From IMG/VR virus record IMGVR_UViG_3300025147_000019, positions 1 through 46,011 of that record: DNA of 46,011 bases, one strand, 5' to 3'. The notes beneath the pieces were generated by a model. That model saw only the letters and a program-made list of their open reading frames with translations, made no database searches and was not told the DNA's origin. Source of the DNA: a virus. Both the position numbers and the translations under genes were made by a program. Shown in pieces: positions 38,278 through 46,011 of the stretch (positions within the stretch are counted from its first letter, which is position 1; the number at the start of each line of letters is the position of its first letter).

Positions 38278-38595
38278 CTAGCCACCTCGGTTCTGAGTCA
38301 GTATAATCTCATACATTCCGTTATCTTCCCGGATATTAAACACATACATCTGCCGACCATCAAAAATTTGGGGCGTGCCTTCTTCAACACGAGCCCCAAA
38401 TTCTGATTTTTTAACAAAATATAAAATTTCGCCAAAACTAATACCATCAAATTCTTTCTTGCTTCGATGCATGAGCCTGTCATTGTCCACAATTATTGTT
38501 AATACTCTTTTATCAATTGTGTGTGTTTCTGCAAAATCATCTTGATTAACAAAAGTATTTAAATCGGATGAAAAGTAATCTTTTAACTTGCTCAT
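38278..38595 (-). CDS. Head-tail joining protein (FII position)
   Basis: 105 aa. Strand-rich (IDKRVLTIIVDNDRLMHRSK, FGEILYFVKKSEFGARVEEG). Its position between the FI-like and Z-like genes suggests the lambda FII-type head-tail connector. Overlaps the preceding gene by 4 bp. The fold is inferred. Confidence 0.6.
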   Translation of the reverse strand: MSKLKDYFSSDLNTFVNQDDFAETHTIDKRVLTIIVDNDRLMHRSKKEFDGISFGEILYFVKKSEFGARVEEGTPQIFDGRQMYVFNIREDNGMYEIILTQNRGG

Positions 38596-39005
38596 GTAGG
38601 CATCACATCATCTATGTTGAAGTCTATTTTAAGGTCGTTATCAGATTCAGCAGGAGTTCCATCTTCATCATCTTCAACCTTTTTTAATTCTTCAATTCTT
38701 TTTTCAATGGCTTCAATTAAAGTTTTTCTTTTTTGCCCTGCCTTCTCTTCGTTAATCATTTCATTGAGTAGCTCCTGGTCTTCTAATGTTAAAATGTGTT
38801 TTTTTACACTTTCAACATTGCCTTCAGGAACCAGTTTTAGAGGGGGAGTTTCTTCGTATTCCTCTTCTGCTTCCTCTTCACTGTATTCAGCAACGCCATT
38901 ATTAACAAGCCTATCCTCATCTTCTTTGGATAGGCTTGGAATAGTGTCACCGGCAGAGTAGGTTGTTACTCCATCGTATATTTTCCCAACTGTAACTTTA
39001 ATCAT
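38592..39005 (-). CDS. FI-position protein with HI1506-like start
   Basis: 137 aa. The N-terminal MIKVTVGKIYDGVTTYSAGD then TIPSLSKEDEDRLVNNGVAE is a small beta domain found in phage head proteins; the rest is very acidic and helical (EEEAEEEYEETPP; DEDGTPAESDNDLKIDF). It corresponds in place to lambda FI, which stimulates packaging, though sequence similarity is limited. Confidence 0.6.
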   Translation of the reverse strand: MIKVTVGKIYDGVTTYSAGDTIPSLSKEDEDRLVNNGVAEYSEEEAEEEYEETPPLKLVPEGNVESVKKHILTLEDQELLNEMINEEKAGQKRKTLIEAIEKRIEELKKVEDDEDGTPAESDNDLKIDFNIDDVMPT

Positions 39006-39020
39006 CTAATCACCTACTCC

Positions 39021-40073
39021 TTAATATACTACTGATACATACCAGTCATCAATATCTTCTGGTACAGGCAGCGGTCTTGAAGTAACTTTGAGTTTCTTAA
39101 CTTCATTTTCAGTGTCAGACCATTTTTTAGGTACTCTTTCACCTTCGATTGTAATAAACTCACCAGATTCATCCATCTGAGTAACAGCGCCATAAATTCT
39201 TTTTGCCATGTCTGTTCTTGCAAGAATAACAGTGTTTGTAGGCATCATAGGCTGTTCAATTCCAGCATCATCAAGGAACCATTCGTCATAGGTATATATT
39301 TCAAGACCTAAACCCACAAGTGTTCCGATGTATGTAACCGCTTCATCTACAATTCTTGGTTCAATTTTACCAACCGTCATATTATATTTATTGAACAAAT
39401 CTCTGATGTCAGTATCTTTCATGAAAAGGTCGGCAACATCATTTGACATTAAGCAAACATTAGGAGCTCTTCCCGAAGCTTTTACAATTGCCAGTCTCCA
39501 TCTCTTTATGTCAGCGTACTTGGTAGATGTAGCAACGTCCCACTTTGCAATACCTGCCAAAGTTTCTTTATTTGTCATTCCATAATCAACAACCTGGTCA
39601 ATTGTTACAGCAGTGGTATCATCGATGTAACCTTTGCAAGTTACTTTACCGGATACAAGTACTTCACGACACATCCATTCTTCTCTTCTAGAGATATAGT
39701 CGTCAAGTTCTGCAAGATCTCTACCAAGTATTTGTGCTGCTCTTTCAGCAGGAGTTGTTTTACTGTAAACATTTTCACCCATTAAACGAGTGTTTAAATC
39801 GTCTTTGGTTAAAATTCTAACAGGTGCAATTCTTGGTGTTTTGTAAGACTGCGTTCTGTAACCCTGTCTGTCTAAAACTTTTCCTCCTACGCGTGGAGCA
39901 ACAAAAGGGGCCATCTTTCTTTTGCCTTTTTTGAAGTCTACATCAACATCTTCGGTTAGGTAAGTTTCTGATCTACTGAAGAAAGTGTCTCTAATAAAAG
40001 ATCTAACTGGCATCATCTTTTCGATGGCTGCCATCATGGTTCTTGTTGAATAAATATTAATCTGATTTGCCAT
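39021..40073 (-). CDS. Major capsid protein (lambda E family)
   Basis: 350 aa. NQINIYSTRTMMAAIEKMMP opening, FIRDTFFSRSETYLTEDVDV, FKKGKRKMAPFVAPRVGGKV, LMSNDVADLFMKDTDIRDLF and a C-terminal YGAVTQMDESGEFITIEGER match the gpE-type HK97 fold capsid family. It forms the icosahedral shell, with the D-type decoration protein upstream. Confidence 0.93.
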   Translation of the reverse strand: MANQINIYSTRTMMAAIEKMMPVRSFIRDTFFSRSETYLTEDVDVDFKKGKRKMAPFVAPRVGGKVLDRQGYRTQSYKTPRIAPVRILTKDDLNTRLMGENVYSKTTPAERAAQILGRDLAELDDYISRREEWMCREVLVSGKVTCKGYIDDTTAVTIDQVVDYGMTNKETLAGIAKWDVATSTKYADIKRWRLAIVKASGRAPNVCLMSNDVADLFMKDTDIRDLFNKYNMTVGKIEPRIVDEAVTYIGTLVGLGLEIYTYDEWFLDDAGIEQPMMPTNTVILARTDMAKRIYGAVTQMDESGEFITIEGERVPKKWSDTENEVKKLKVTSRPLPVPEDIDDWYVSVVY

Positions 40074-40094
40074 TTTGTCTCATCCTCCCTCTAA

Positions 40095-40466
40095 TTAATA
40101 TGATAGACTATCATTTAGGAATATACCGTAATTCCTAAGTGAATCTTCGTGGTCTGCTGCAGTATTTGCAGCTGCAAATGTCAAAGCTTTTCTATTGAAC
40201 TCTCCAGATTCATAGCATTGTGCTACAACATCAGCGGTAGTATCCACAGCATCAGCCAAAATAAACTTAGCTACCTGTGATCCATCGACTGAAGCTTTTG
40301 CTACGAGCTTACCTTTATTACTTGCAGTAATTATTCCAATTACACTGCCTCTAACTAGAGTACCCTGTCCTGCTAAGATAGTAAGACCTTTAACTAGGAT
40401 TGGTACTTTGCACCCAACAATAAGATTATCAGGTGTTGTTGAACCTATTGAAATGTTTTCAGCCAT
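40095..40466 (-). CDS. Head decoration protein D
   Basis: 123 aa. TILAGQGTLVRGSVIGIITA and AKFILADAVDTTADVVAQCY, GEFNRKALTF are typical of the gpD trimer that caps capsid three-fold axes and stabilises the filled head. It abuts the protease gene (shared base) and precedes the capsid gene as in lambda. Confidence 0.88.
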   Translation of the reverse strand: MAENISIGSTTPDNLIVGCKVPILVKGLTILAGQGTLVRGSVIGIITASNKGKLVAKASVDGSQVAKFILADAVDTTADVVAQCYESGEFNRKALTFAAANTAADHEDSLRNYGIFLNDSLSY

Positions 40467-40855
40467 TATCTTGCCCTCCTTTTATTTGCTCCTGCAGCAA
40501 TATTATCTACTGCTTTGTTTTCAGCTGCTTGCTTTTCTTCATCAGTTTTTTGTACTAATGGATCTGCAGTAACGCCAGCTGCTCCTGATGCACTAGCATC
40601 AGCTTCTGCATCGGCAAGATACTTTGTGCCTTTGCCATTATCTTGCTGTAATGCCTGGAAAGCCAAATCCTTTGCATCAACAGGCTTTTCGAACTTTGCC
40701 TCATTTACCAATTTGGGATCCAAGTTTTTCGATATCTTTTCGATATCCTGAATTCTTGCTCTTTCAGTTTTTGTTCCTTCCTCTTTGGCTGCATCCTCTA
40801 TCTGCTTAACCAAGTCGGGATAAGCATTTCTTAGTTCGTTTATGTCTTTAAACAT
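40466..40855 (-). CDS. Nested scaffold protein (Nu3-like)
   Basis: 129 aa in the same frame as the protease, starting MFKDINELRNAYPDLVKQIE behind GGAAGGAGATACACAT. It holds the helical, K/E/A-rich scaffold (KEEGTKTERARIQDIEKISK, ALQQDNGKGTKYLADAEADA) and a basic ANKRRAR end that could bind the coat protein. Analogous to lambda Nu3 within C. Confidence 0.75.
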   Translation of the reverse strand: MFKDINELRNAYPDLVKQIEDAAKEEGTKTERARIQDIEKISKNLDPKLVNEAKFEKPVDAKDLAFQALQQDNGKGTKYLADAEADASASGAAGVTADPLVQKTDEEKQAAENKAVDNIAAGANKRRAR

Positions 40856-41584
40856 ATGTGTATCTCCTTCCTTTTCGTTATTTATATTTGCGACAGGCTG
40901 CGGCTTTGAAGCTTGGGCCTGCTGTGCACTAGGTGAAAAATGGTTTAAGTTTGGGATTGTTTTAAACTTTGAAAGATCATGACTGATATTATTTATGATA
41001 AGAAGATTTCCGTTTAATACTGGATCATTTTCCGCAGAAATATCGGAAGAAACTTTATCCGCAAACCCTTCTCTTACGGCATCTTCTCCTGTCATCCATG
41101 TTTCGTTGTCCATCAGTATTGATATTTCTTCTTTATCTTTGCCTGTCTTGGCCATGTATGCGCTTATAATACCATCCTTGATGGTATTAAGAGTTGTGGC
41201 CATTTTTGTAAAGTCTTTGGCTTCTCCATATGCTATCGATGAAGGATTGTGTATCATCATAAAAGATGATGCAGGAACTATTATTTCATTCCCTGCCATT
41301 GCAATAACACTTGCGGCAGATGCAGCAATTCCATCAACTTTTACAGTAACGTTTGCTGGGTGATCTTTAAGCAAAGCATAAATTGCATGACCCGCAAAAA
41401 CATCTCCGCCACCGGAATTAATCCTGACAGTAATTTGAGTTACATTGCCCAAGGCTTTCAAATCTGTAGCAAATTGTTTTGAAGATACAACATCATCCCA
41501 CCATGAGCTCTCGGCTATGGTTCCGTATAACGTTAATTCACCTTCTGTTTCAGATACATTTTTAAAATTCCAAAATTTAGACAT
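40466..41584 (-). CDS. Head maturation protease with C-terminal scaffold (C/Nu3-like)
   Basis: 372 aa. N-terminal ClpP/S14-like protease: NSGGGDVFAGHAIYALLKDH, catalytic S89 in GIAASAAS and H112 in MMIHNP, with an acidic residue further on. The C-terminal 130 residues are a charged, helical scaffold. A strong internal start at M244 (40853-40855, GGAG 8 nt upstream) should make the scaffold alone. Cuts the scaffold and portal-proximal proteins during head maturation. Confidence 0.88.
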   Translation of the reverse strand: MSKFWNFKNVSETEGELTLYGTIAESSWWDDVVSSKQFATDLKALGNVTQITVRINSGGGDVFAGHAIYALLKDHPANVTVKVDGIAASAASVIAMAGNEIIVPASSFMMIHNPSSIAYGEAKDFTKMATTLNTIKDGIISAYMAKTGKDKEEISILMDNETWMTGEDAVREGFADKVSSDISAENDPVLNGNLLIINNISHDLSKFKTIPNLNHFSPSAQQAQASKPQPVANINNEKEGDTHMFKDINELRNAYPDLVKQIEDAAKEEGTKTERARIQDIEKISKNLDPKLVNEAKFEKPVDAKDLAFQALQQDNGKGTKYLADAEADASASGAAGVTADPLVQKTDEEKQAAENKAVDNIAAGANKRRAR

Positions 41585-43178
41585 TGTTGTTACCTCCCCC
41601 TTGGATTACTGGTTGAATTGATACCCTAGCTTTTGCCAAAAGTTCATTTTCTCTTGTAATCTGAATAATGTTTTTATCCCAATCACCGCCAGTAAGCCCG
41701 ATAGTTTCTTGCTCGTGTGTGGAATAACCTTCTGTAACTCGCAATGTAGCTGCTTGGACTTCTTTCATCGGGTCAATCATCCCAGGAGCAGGTCCATTCC
41801 AATCAGCTTTGCACCAACCTTTTTTTATTGATACGTCATTGAAGAAACCAGTTGCTGTAATACGCCCTCGTGCAATTGCTTCTGACAACCACATCTCATA
41901 TACCGGTTGGCAAAAGTCAGTAGCAAACCATGTTCTACGCATGCGGAAAGCCTTCCATGCTTCAAGAAGTGCCGCCCTAGATGCTGAATAACTGGCCATG
42001 AAAGACTTAGTTAATAACTCAAACGGAATTTCTAATGCTGCTCCAATATATTTGGCCATTGCAGTTGTGAATATATCGAACTGTGCGGTTGGTTGTGAAG
42101 GGTCCCCAAAGGTTACAGCTTCTCCAGGATTCATAACGTTTATAGTTCCGGCTCCTAATTCATATGCATTTACATCGGCCGAATCAACTTTTTGATCATC
42201 TGCTATAGTTGAATTAAAGGGATCATCAGATGAAGGCGCTTCAGTTGTTATAAATGCTGTGTAAAAAGATTGTATGACTGCCGCTGTTAATGTTGCTTCA
42301 GTGTAACGACTAATCTGTTTCAGACATTCAATTGTAGGTGCAAGAAAAGGTATACCTCTATACTGTTCACATCTTTCCTGCTCCATCAAATGCAGTATAT
42401 TGGGATTACCTGTCTGTTTTCCGAAAGCTTCAACTCTTTTCCATTCCTTCGTTAATTGACAAATGTTACTATTAGGGTATTGATTGCAAACGTAGTAAGC
42501 AGCTACGGCGCCATCTTTATCTATCTCTATACCATTTATGATCCGATTACCATTATCAGCCTTTATAAAGCTACTTACAAAATCCAATGCTTGTGAATTA
42601 GGATTACTTACCCTATCAGCCTCAAATAAATGAAGCCTTAAACCATATGGCATCCATTTTGTTGGATTACTATTTTTTATCAGCGCAAAACCATCACCAT
42701 TTAAAAGCCAAGACATTAATGCTATTTGTTGCAGCTCATAAAAGTTATTCAACCTAAGAGAATCACACCATACTGAATCAGCCCATAAACCAAACTCTCG
42801 TTCTGTATTCATCTCCCAAGCATCCGCCTGCTCTCGGGTAATCCCAAGAAATTCAAAATCAATACGGGCTTTAAGTTTTAATCCTGAACCTACAACATTC
42901 GTTCGATTGGTTTTAATGGCCGATGTTGCAAGAGGTGAACCCATATACAAATCACGTGAACGTTGGCGAAGTAAATTAAGATTATTATCAATGTCATCCT
43001 GTGGGCTTCTACTTTCTGCAGTCCAGCCTACCATTGACTTTTTTGTTCGGCTTGCTCCGCTTTGAGAATAGCCAGAGTTAGAAAATTTTCTAACAGCATT
43101 TGATTGAGCTCTAGCAACCTCTCTCTTTAATCCTGCCTTTGGGTTTACATATCCCACTACCTTATCAAATATATTCAA
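41577..43178 (-). CDS. Portal protein (lambda B family)
   Basis: 533 aa. GLKREVARAQSNAVRKFSNS start, RQRSRDLYMGSPLATSAIKT and NVVGSGLKLKARIDFEFLGI, NPNILHLMEQERCEQYRGIP, LAPTIECLKQISRYTEATL, then SASRAALLEAWKAFRMRRTW mark the lambda-type portal. It makes the dodecameric DNA gate. It overlaps the protease gene by 8 bp. Confidence 0.93.
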   Translation of the reverse strand: MNIFDKVVGYVNPKAGLKREVARAQSNAVRKFSNSGYSQSGASRTKKSMVGWTAESRSPQDDIDNNLNLLRQRSRDLYMGSPLATSAIKTNRTNVVGSGLKLKARIDFEFLGITREQADAWEMNTEREFGLWADSVWCDSLRLNNFYELQQIALMSWLLNGDGFALIKNSNPTKWMPYGLRLHLFEADRVSNPNSQALDFVSSFIKADNGNRIINGIEIDKDGAVAAYYVCNQYPNSNICQLTKEWKRVEAFGKQTGNPNILHLMEQERCEQYRGIPFLAPTIECLKQISRYTEATLTAAVIQSFYTAFITTEAPSSDDPFNSTIADDQKVDSADVNAYELGAGTINVMNPGEAVTFGDPSQPTAQFDIFTTAMAKYIGAALEIPFELLTKSFMASYSASRAALLEAWKAFRMRRTWFATDFCQPVYEMWLSEAIARGRITATGFFNDVSIKKGWCKADWNGPAPGMIDPMKEVQAATLRVTEGYSTHEQETIGLTGGDWDKNIIQITRENELLAKARVSIQPVIQGGGNNNV

Positions 43179-43197
43179 TTATCTTCACCTCCTCCAA

Positions 43198-43434
43198 TCA
43201 CAAATCTCTTATTGTTATTCTAAATGCGCGTCTGTGTCCTCTTCCTTCGTCAACTGCTTTCAATTCTTCAACAAGATTTTCAAGTTCTTTGATGCCTTTT
43301 TTAATCTCAACCAAATCTGCCCTTGTCAATGAACGGGAGCCAAGCGTGTAGGCTTGCCCCGCTAAAACTGCTATTTCTGCATCATAATAGGCTTGAAGTC
43401 TAGTTTGCGTATGAGTTAGACGTTCACTTGCCAT
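43198..43434 (-). CDS. Small head-completion-type protein (W position)
   Basis: 78 aa, helical. RLTHTQTRLQAYYDAEIAVL then GQAYTLGSRSLTRADLVEIK resembles the short DUF6148-like proteins placed between terminase and portal, matching the slot of lambda gpW. It would join after packaging to close the connector. The lambda-like role is by position. Confidence 0.65.
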   Translation of the reverse strand: MASERLTHTQTRLQAYYDAEIAVLAGQAYTLGSRSLTRADLVEIKKGIKELENLVEELKAVDEGRGHRRAFRITIRDL

Positions 43435-43474
43435 AAAATCACCAACTCCCTATCAAATTATCTTTATAAATAAC

Positions 43475-43497
43475 AAAAAGCCGTATTGATTTTACGG
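43475..43497 (-). terminator. Weak hairpin between terminase and the W-position gene
   Basis: CCGTA/TACGG stem (43481-43485 and 43493-43497) followed on the minus strand by five T. The stem is only 5 bp, so it may be an attenuator that lowers transcription. Confidence 0.4.
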
Positions 43498-43503
43498 TTT
43501 TCA

Positions 43504-45363
43504 TTAAGCATCGATCCCTTTTTTCACACAACCAGTTCGCTTTTTTGTTTGAGTTTGAGATGAGATATCTGCACTCTGTCCTGCTGGCATTGATTTTAAC
43601 CGTTTTTCGATTGCATCAAAGTCAGGTTTTAGCAATTGAAGTGCTGCTTGAGCATAATTGCGGGTATCAAAGGCTTCATTTCTAGCATGTTCAGCTATCT
43701 TTTGCCATGTATATTGTGCTATTCCATTCTTTTTAATCAATACTTGTCGTTCAGAAAGTAGCCCTTTAAAGTAATTGCGGTCATATCCTCTGTTTTCATC
43801 GTCCGGATAATGGCAGTACCGTGGACCAATGTCCCTTACTTTCAAAGCTGATATAATACTTGTCTTTCCTTCATCAACTCCGAGGATAGCAACCATTGCA
43901 TTTTCTTTATTATTGCGACTTAACTTGTGTATTAACGGAAGACTAGGACCACCCATTCCTTTTACAGAAATAATTCGCCGGTGTTCATTCTTTTTTGTAA
44001 ACTTATAAACATCGGTAGTAAAATGTCCGCCTGAGTCAATACACGTACAGGCAATTTTGATTCCTTTGTTGTCAGCAAATTTATATATCTTAGATAATTT
44101 GTCATCAAGGGTTATCCAAGTTTCTTTATCATTTGGCTTTCCAAGAACCACACCATATCCGATACCCCAGCTTTCATTTTCTCTACCCCAACCAACTATC
44201 TCATATTCAAGTCTATCATCCTGTGTATCAACTCCACAGGTGAGGAGAAGAACTCCTTCGGGTAACTCAGCTTCATAGGGTTCACGGCGTTCAAGAAACT
44301 TATCTTCACTATCAATATCAAGCTTTTCTTTCCATGGCAAACCAAAAAGAGTATTTACAACAACCTTAAGTTTTTGAGGATCTTTTTTAGATTCAAGCCA
44401 CTCTTTTACGATTCGTTCCCACTTATACCAGGGAGAAGAAAACGCATTAAGGTGAAAACTTCTGGTTCCTTTTATGTTTGGATTATCAGGTACCCATTCT
44501 CCTGGTTGTTGCTTCCATGTTCTTTCGTCAAATAATTCTAAACATGCTGGGCACTGAAAGTTTATATTTGATACTGTGTAGTTTGCATGTTCATCTTTAG
44601 TATAATCAAATTTCATACCATGAATATCAAAGAATACAAACGCACCGCAATGAGGACATTCTTTTTTCCATTTCTCTTGGGTGCCCTTCTTATAATCAAC
44701 TTCAATTCTGGATGCACCTTCTACGGTTGGAGTAGATACATAAATTCGCTTAAAGTTCCAAAATGTTATTTGCCTTTTCTCGGCAAGTGCAATAGGATCA
44801 CCTTCAGTTCCTGCAGATGCAGGGAAGCGGTCAACTTCATCACAGAGCAATATTCTCATTGGTCTTGAGGATAAATCCGCTGCAACATTTGCACCGGTGA
44901 TTACAATTAATCCTCCTGGGAACTTTTTATGCAAAGTAGAGTTTTCACCGTCACGCATTTTAGGATCACTTACTTTTCCAGCAAGTACTTCTGTATCTCT
45001 AATCATCGGAGCCAATCTGTCACGACTCCAGTCTTTAGCTAATGGATCCTTTGTTGGCAGAACAACCATTATTGGTGAAGGGTCCTGATGCATATAGTAG
45101 CCAGCAATATTAAGTTCTAGTTCTGTTTTCCCTACCTGAGAGCTCCACATTAGTACAACTTTTTCAATCTCCGGATCTGTTACTGCATCCAATACAGCTT
45201 TTTGATAATCTACTGTTCTCCATTGTCCAGGAGAAGATGAAGCTTCAGGGGAAAGCTTTCTATATTTATCAGCCCATTCGCTTACCGTTACACTTGGTGG
45301 TGGCGCCCATGTTTGCCAGACACTAAGCATTATGCTTTTAGATCTGGACTTAATCATCATCAT
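43504..45363 (-). CDS. Terminase large subunit (lambda gpA/GpA family)
   Basis: 619 aa from ATG 45361-45363 (three ATGs in a row; AGGGTG just upstream inside terS). VWQTWAPPPSVTVSEWADKY, Walker A-type VVLMWSSQVGKTELELN, Walker B ILLCDEVDRFP, ECPHCGA and CPAC zinc pairs, nuclease-type GVDTQDDRLEYEIVGW and a C-terminal ...QYTWQKIAEHARNEAFDTRN belong to the phage terminase GpA family. It packages DNA and cuts at cos, in line with the 12-base ends. Confidence 0.93.
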   Translation of the reverse strand: MMMIKSRSKSIMLSVWQTWAPPPSVTVSEWADKYRKLSPEASSSPGQWRTVDYQKAVLDAVTDPEIEKVVLMWSSQVGKTELELNIAGYYMHQDPSPIMVVLPTKDPLAKDWSRDRLAPMIRDTEVLAGKVSDPKMRDGENSTLHKKFPGGLIVITGANVAADLSSRPMRILLCDEVDRFPASAGTEGDPIALAEKRQITFWNFKRIYVSTPTVEGASRIEVDYKKGTQEKWKKECPHCGAFVFFDIHGMKFDYTKDEHANYTVSNINFQCPACLELFDERTWKQQPGEWVPDNPNIKGTRSFHLNAFSSPWYKWERIVKEWLESKKDPQKLKVVVNTLFGLPWKEKLDIDSEDKFLERREPYEAELPEGVLLLTCGVDTQDDRLEYEIVGWGRENESWGIGYGVVLGKPNDKETWITLDDKLSKIYKFADNKGIKIACTCIDSGGHFTTDVYKFTKKNEHRRIISVKGMGGPSLPLIHKLSRNNKENAMVAILGVDEGKTSIISALKVRDIGPRYCHYPDDENRGYDRNYFKGLLSERQVLIKKNGIAQYTWQKIAEHARNEAFDTRNYAQAALQLLKPDFDAIEKRLKSMPAGQSADISSQTQTKKRTGCVKKGIDA

Positions 45364-45886
45364 CACCCTGCAATACGTCATCGTTAATAAATAACTCTGG
45401 AGTGTAGTCTGCTAGTTCATTAAGCGCCTCTTCAACTTGCATTTGCAATAGCCCTTGTACCATACTCATATCTGATCTATTTAAAACCATTGGCGCCAAC
45501 TTTGAAGGTAGCGCAAGCAATTTAGTCTTGGCTTTCGCAATCATATCGACCATCACAAACTCAATATCCTCTGATCTGTGAAGGTCACCTTTCATTACTT
45601 TAAGCTGAAGCTCTGCTTTTTCTCGTTTAGCTTTTTCATGAAGCGCTTTTTCGGTATCATAATTTATTTTGATTTCCGTTTTTGCGGTACAAGATTCAGC
45701 TGCAGCTCTTAAATAAACGCAATATTTTCTTATGCAGTCACGCATCTCATATTTGCCTCTTGAAATAGACTGAAACACGCCTTCGTCAGCTAGTTGACGT
45801 ACTCTTCTGTCAGTGATTCCGAATAGGTCAGCCAATGTGATACTGTTAACGATTGTAATGTCTATGTTATCTATGCTTGCAGCCAT
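45350..45886 (-). CDS. Terminase small subunit (Nu1-like)
   Basis: 178 aa. N-terminal winged-helix DNA-binding part (TLADLFGITDRRVRQLADEG) as in Nu1, which binds cosB, then a helical oligomerisation and TerL-contact region. The acidic tail ends DDDD and overlaps terL by 14 bp. It is the first gene of the late operon, 113 bp from the putative cos, as in lambda. Confidence 0.88.
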   Translation of the reverse strand: MAASIDNIDITIVNSITLADLFGITDRRVRQLADEGVFQSISRGKYEMRDCIRKYCVYLRAAAESCTAKTEIKINYDTEKALHEKAKREKAELQLKVMKGDLHRSEDIEFVMVDMIAKAKTKLLALPSKLAPMVLNRSDMSMVQGLLQMQVEEALNELADYTPELFINDDVLQGDDDD

Positions 45887-45923
45887 TTCATCACCACCAA
45901 TTATTTATTAATTCTTTTCCAAT

Positions 45924-45963
45924 AAAAAAGCACTCTTCTGAACAATTTCCAGGAAGGAAGTGC
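45924..45963 (-). terminator. Terminator between cos and terS
   Basis: On the minus strand: stem GCACT(TC)CTTC/GAAGAGTGC with a 2-nt bulge (45963-45930), followed by six T (45929-45924). It lies after the wrapped-around gene end (45974) and before terS, so late transcription that starts upstream of cos must pass it. Confidence 0.7.
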
Positions 45964-45999
45964 CTATGAATTTTCATATCAAACTTTGTGTATCTCGGG

Positions 46000-46011
46000 T
46001 CGCGAGTGCAC
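46000..46011. repeat. cos: Right copy of 12-bp terminal repeat, putative cos overhang
   Basis: TCGCGAGTGCAC, identical to positions 1-12. See that entry; the terS start is 113 bp away. Confidence 0.6.

Noticed and set aside
1-46011. Recoded stop codon as explanation for the nested in-frame genes
   Set aside because: Core phage genes end normally at TAA, TAG or TGA and show no internal stops, so the standard code applies.
1-46011. CRISPR array or insertion sequence
   Set aside because: No regularly spaced direct repeats and no transposase-like gene were seen.

Overview
The window is a complete temperate phage genome of about 46 kb from a low-GC, probably endospore-forming Firmicute (Clostridia most likely). 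Support for this host: AT-rich DNA, strong AGGAGG-type ribosome binding sites, an attP core matching the 3' half of a tRNA-Pro(GGG) gene, tandem Spo0A-box-like sites, and Firmicute phage protein families. The first 12 and last 12 bases are identical (TCGCGAGTGCAC). They lie about 115 bp upstream of the small terminase gene, exactly where a lambda-type cos site is expected. The molecule is therefore best read as a circle opened at cos, and one small gene (1..214) is completed only across that junction.

Layout on the circle: nearly all genes are on the minus strand. (1) 19.0-19.5 kb is the genetic switch: a Cro-like gene (minus) and a short repressor (plus), with two face-to-face promoters and three operator-like repeats. 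The plus operon continues into the integrase and attP (19.7-21.25 kb). (2) From 19.3 kb down to 6.3 kb is the early operon: ORF6N antirepressor-like protein, HTH regulators, ParB-like protein, nucleotidyltransferase-like protein, SbcC-like ATPase, RecA-like AAA ATPase, DEAD-family helicase, VRR-NUC nuclease, DUF669 SSB-like protein and a D5-type primase-helicase with a possible origin after it. (3) 6.2-0.8 kb holds a second tyrosine recombinase, a series of very small Cys-rich proteins, an HNH endonuclease, an HTH protein with two possible starts, and an ArpU/RinA-type late regulator. (4) 0.2-0.78 kb is mostly non-coding and very rich in RNA structure, including a tRNA-like minihelix. (5) Transcription then crosses cos into the late operon (45.9 down to 25.06 kb): terminase and head genes in lambda order (Nu1-A-W-B-C/Nu3-D-E-FI-FII-Z-U), followed by a P2-like contractile tail (sheath, tube, frameshifted chaperone, tape measure, X, D, V, U, W, J, I), a tail fibre with an SGNH hydrolase domain, and the lysis genes. 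(6) 21.2-25.0 kb, between attP and lysis, is the accessory region: a Spo0A-box-driven gene, an XRE regulator, a membrane-anchored exported protein, a 23-bp inverted repeat, fragments of bacterial genes and a GNAT toxin-antitoxin-like pair.

Most unusual points: two tandem arrays of Spo0A-like boxes, one placed just upstream of a very good sigma-A promoter; a folded RNA region between the late regulator and cos; a canonical A AAU UUU -1 frameshift site in the tail chaperone; three genes with a second in-frame start behind a strong internal RBS; and a small protein carrying the SQELD motif of Spo0E phosphatases. Family names are from pattern recognition of the translated sequence; no database search was run.
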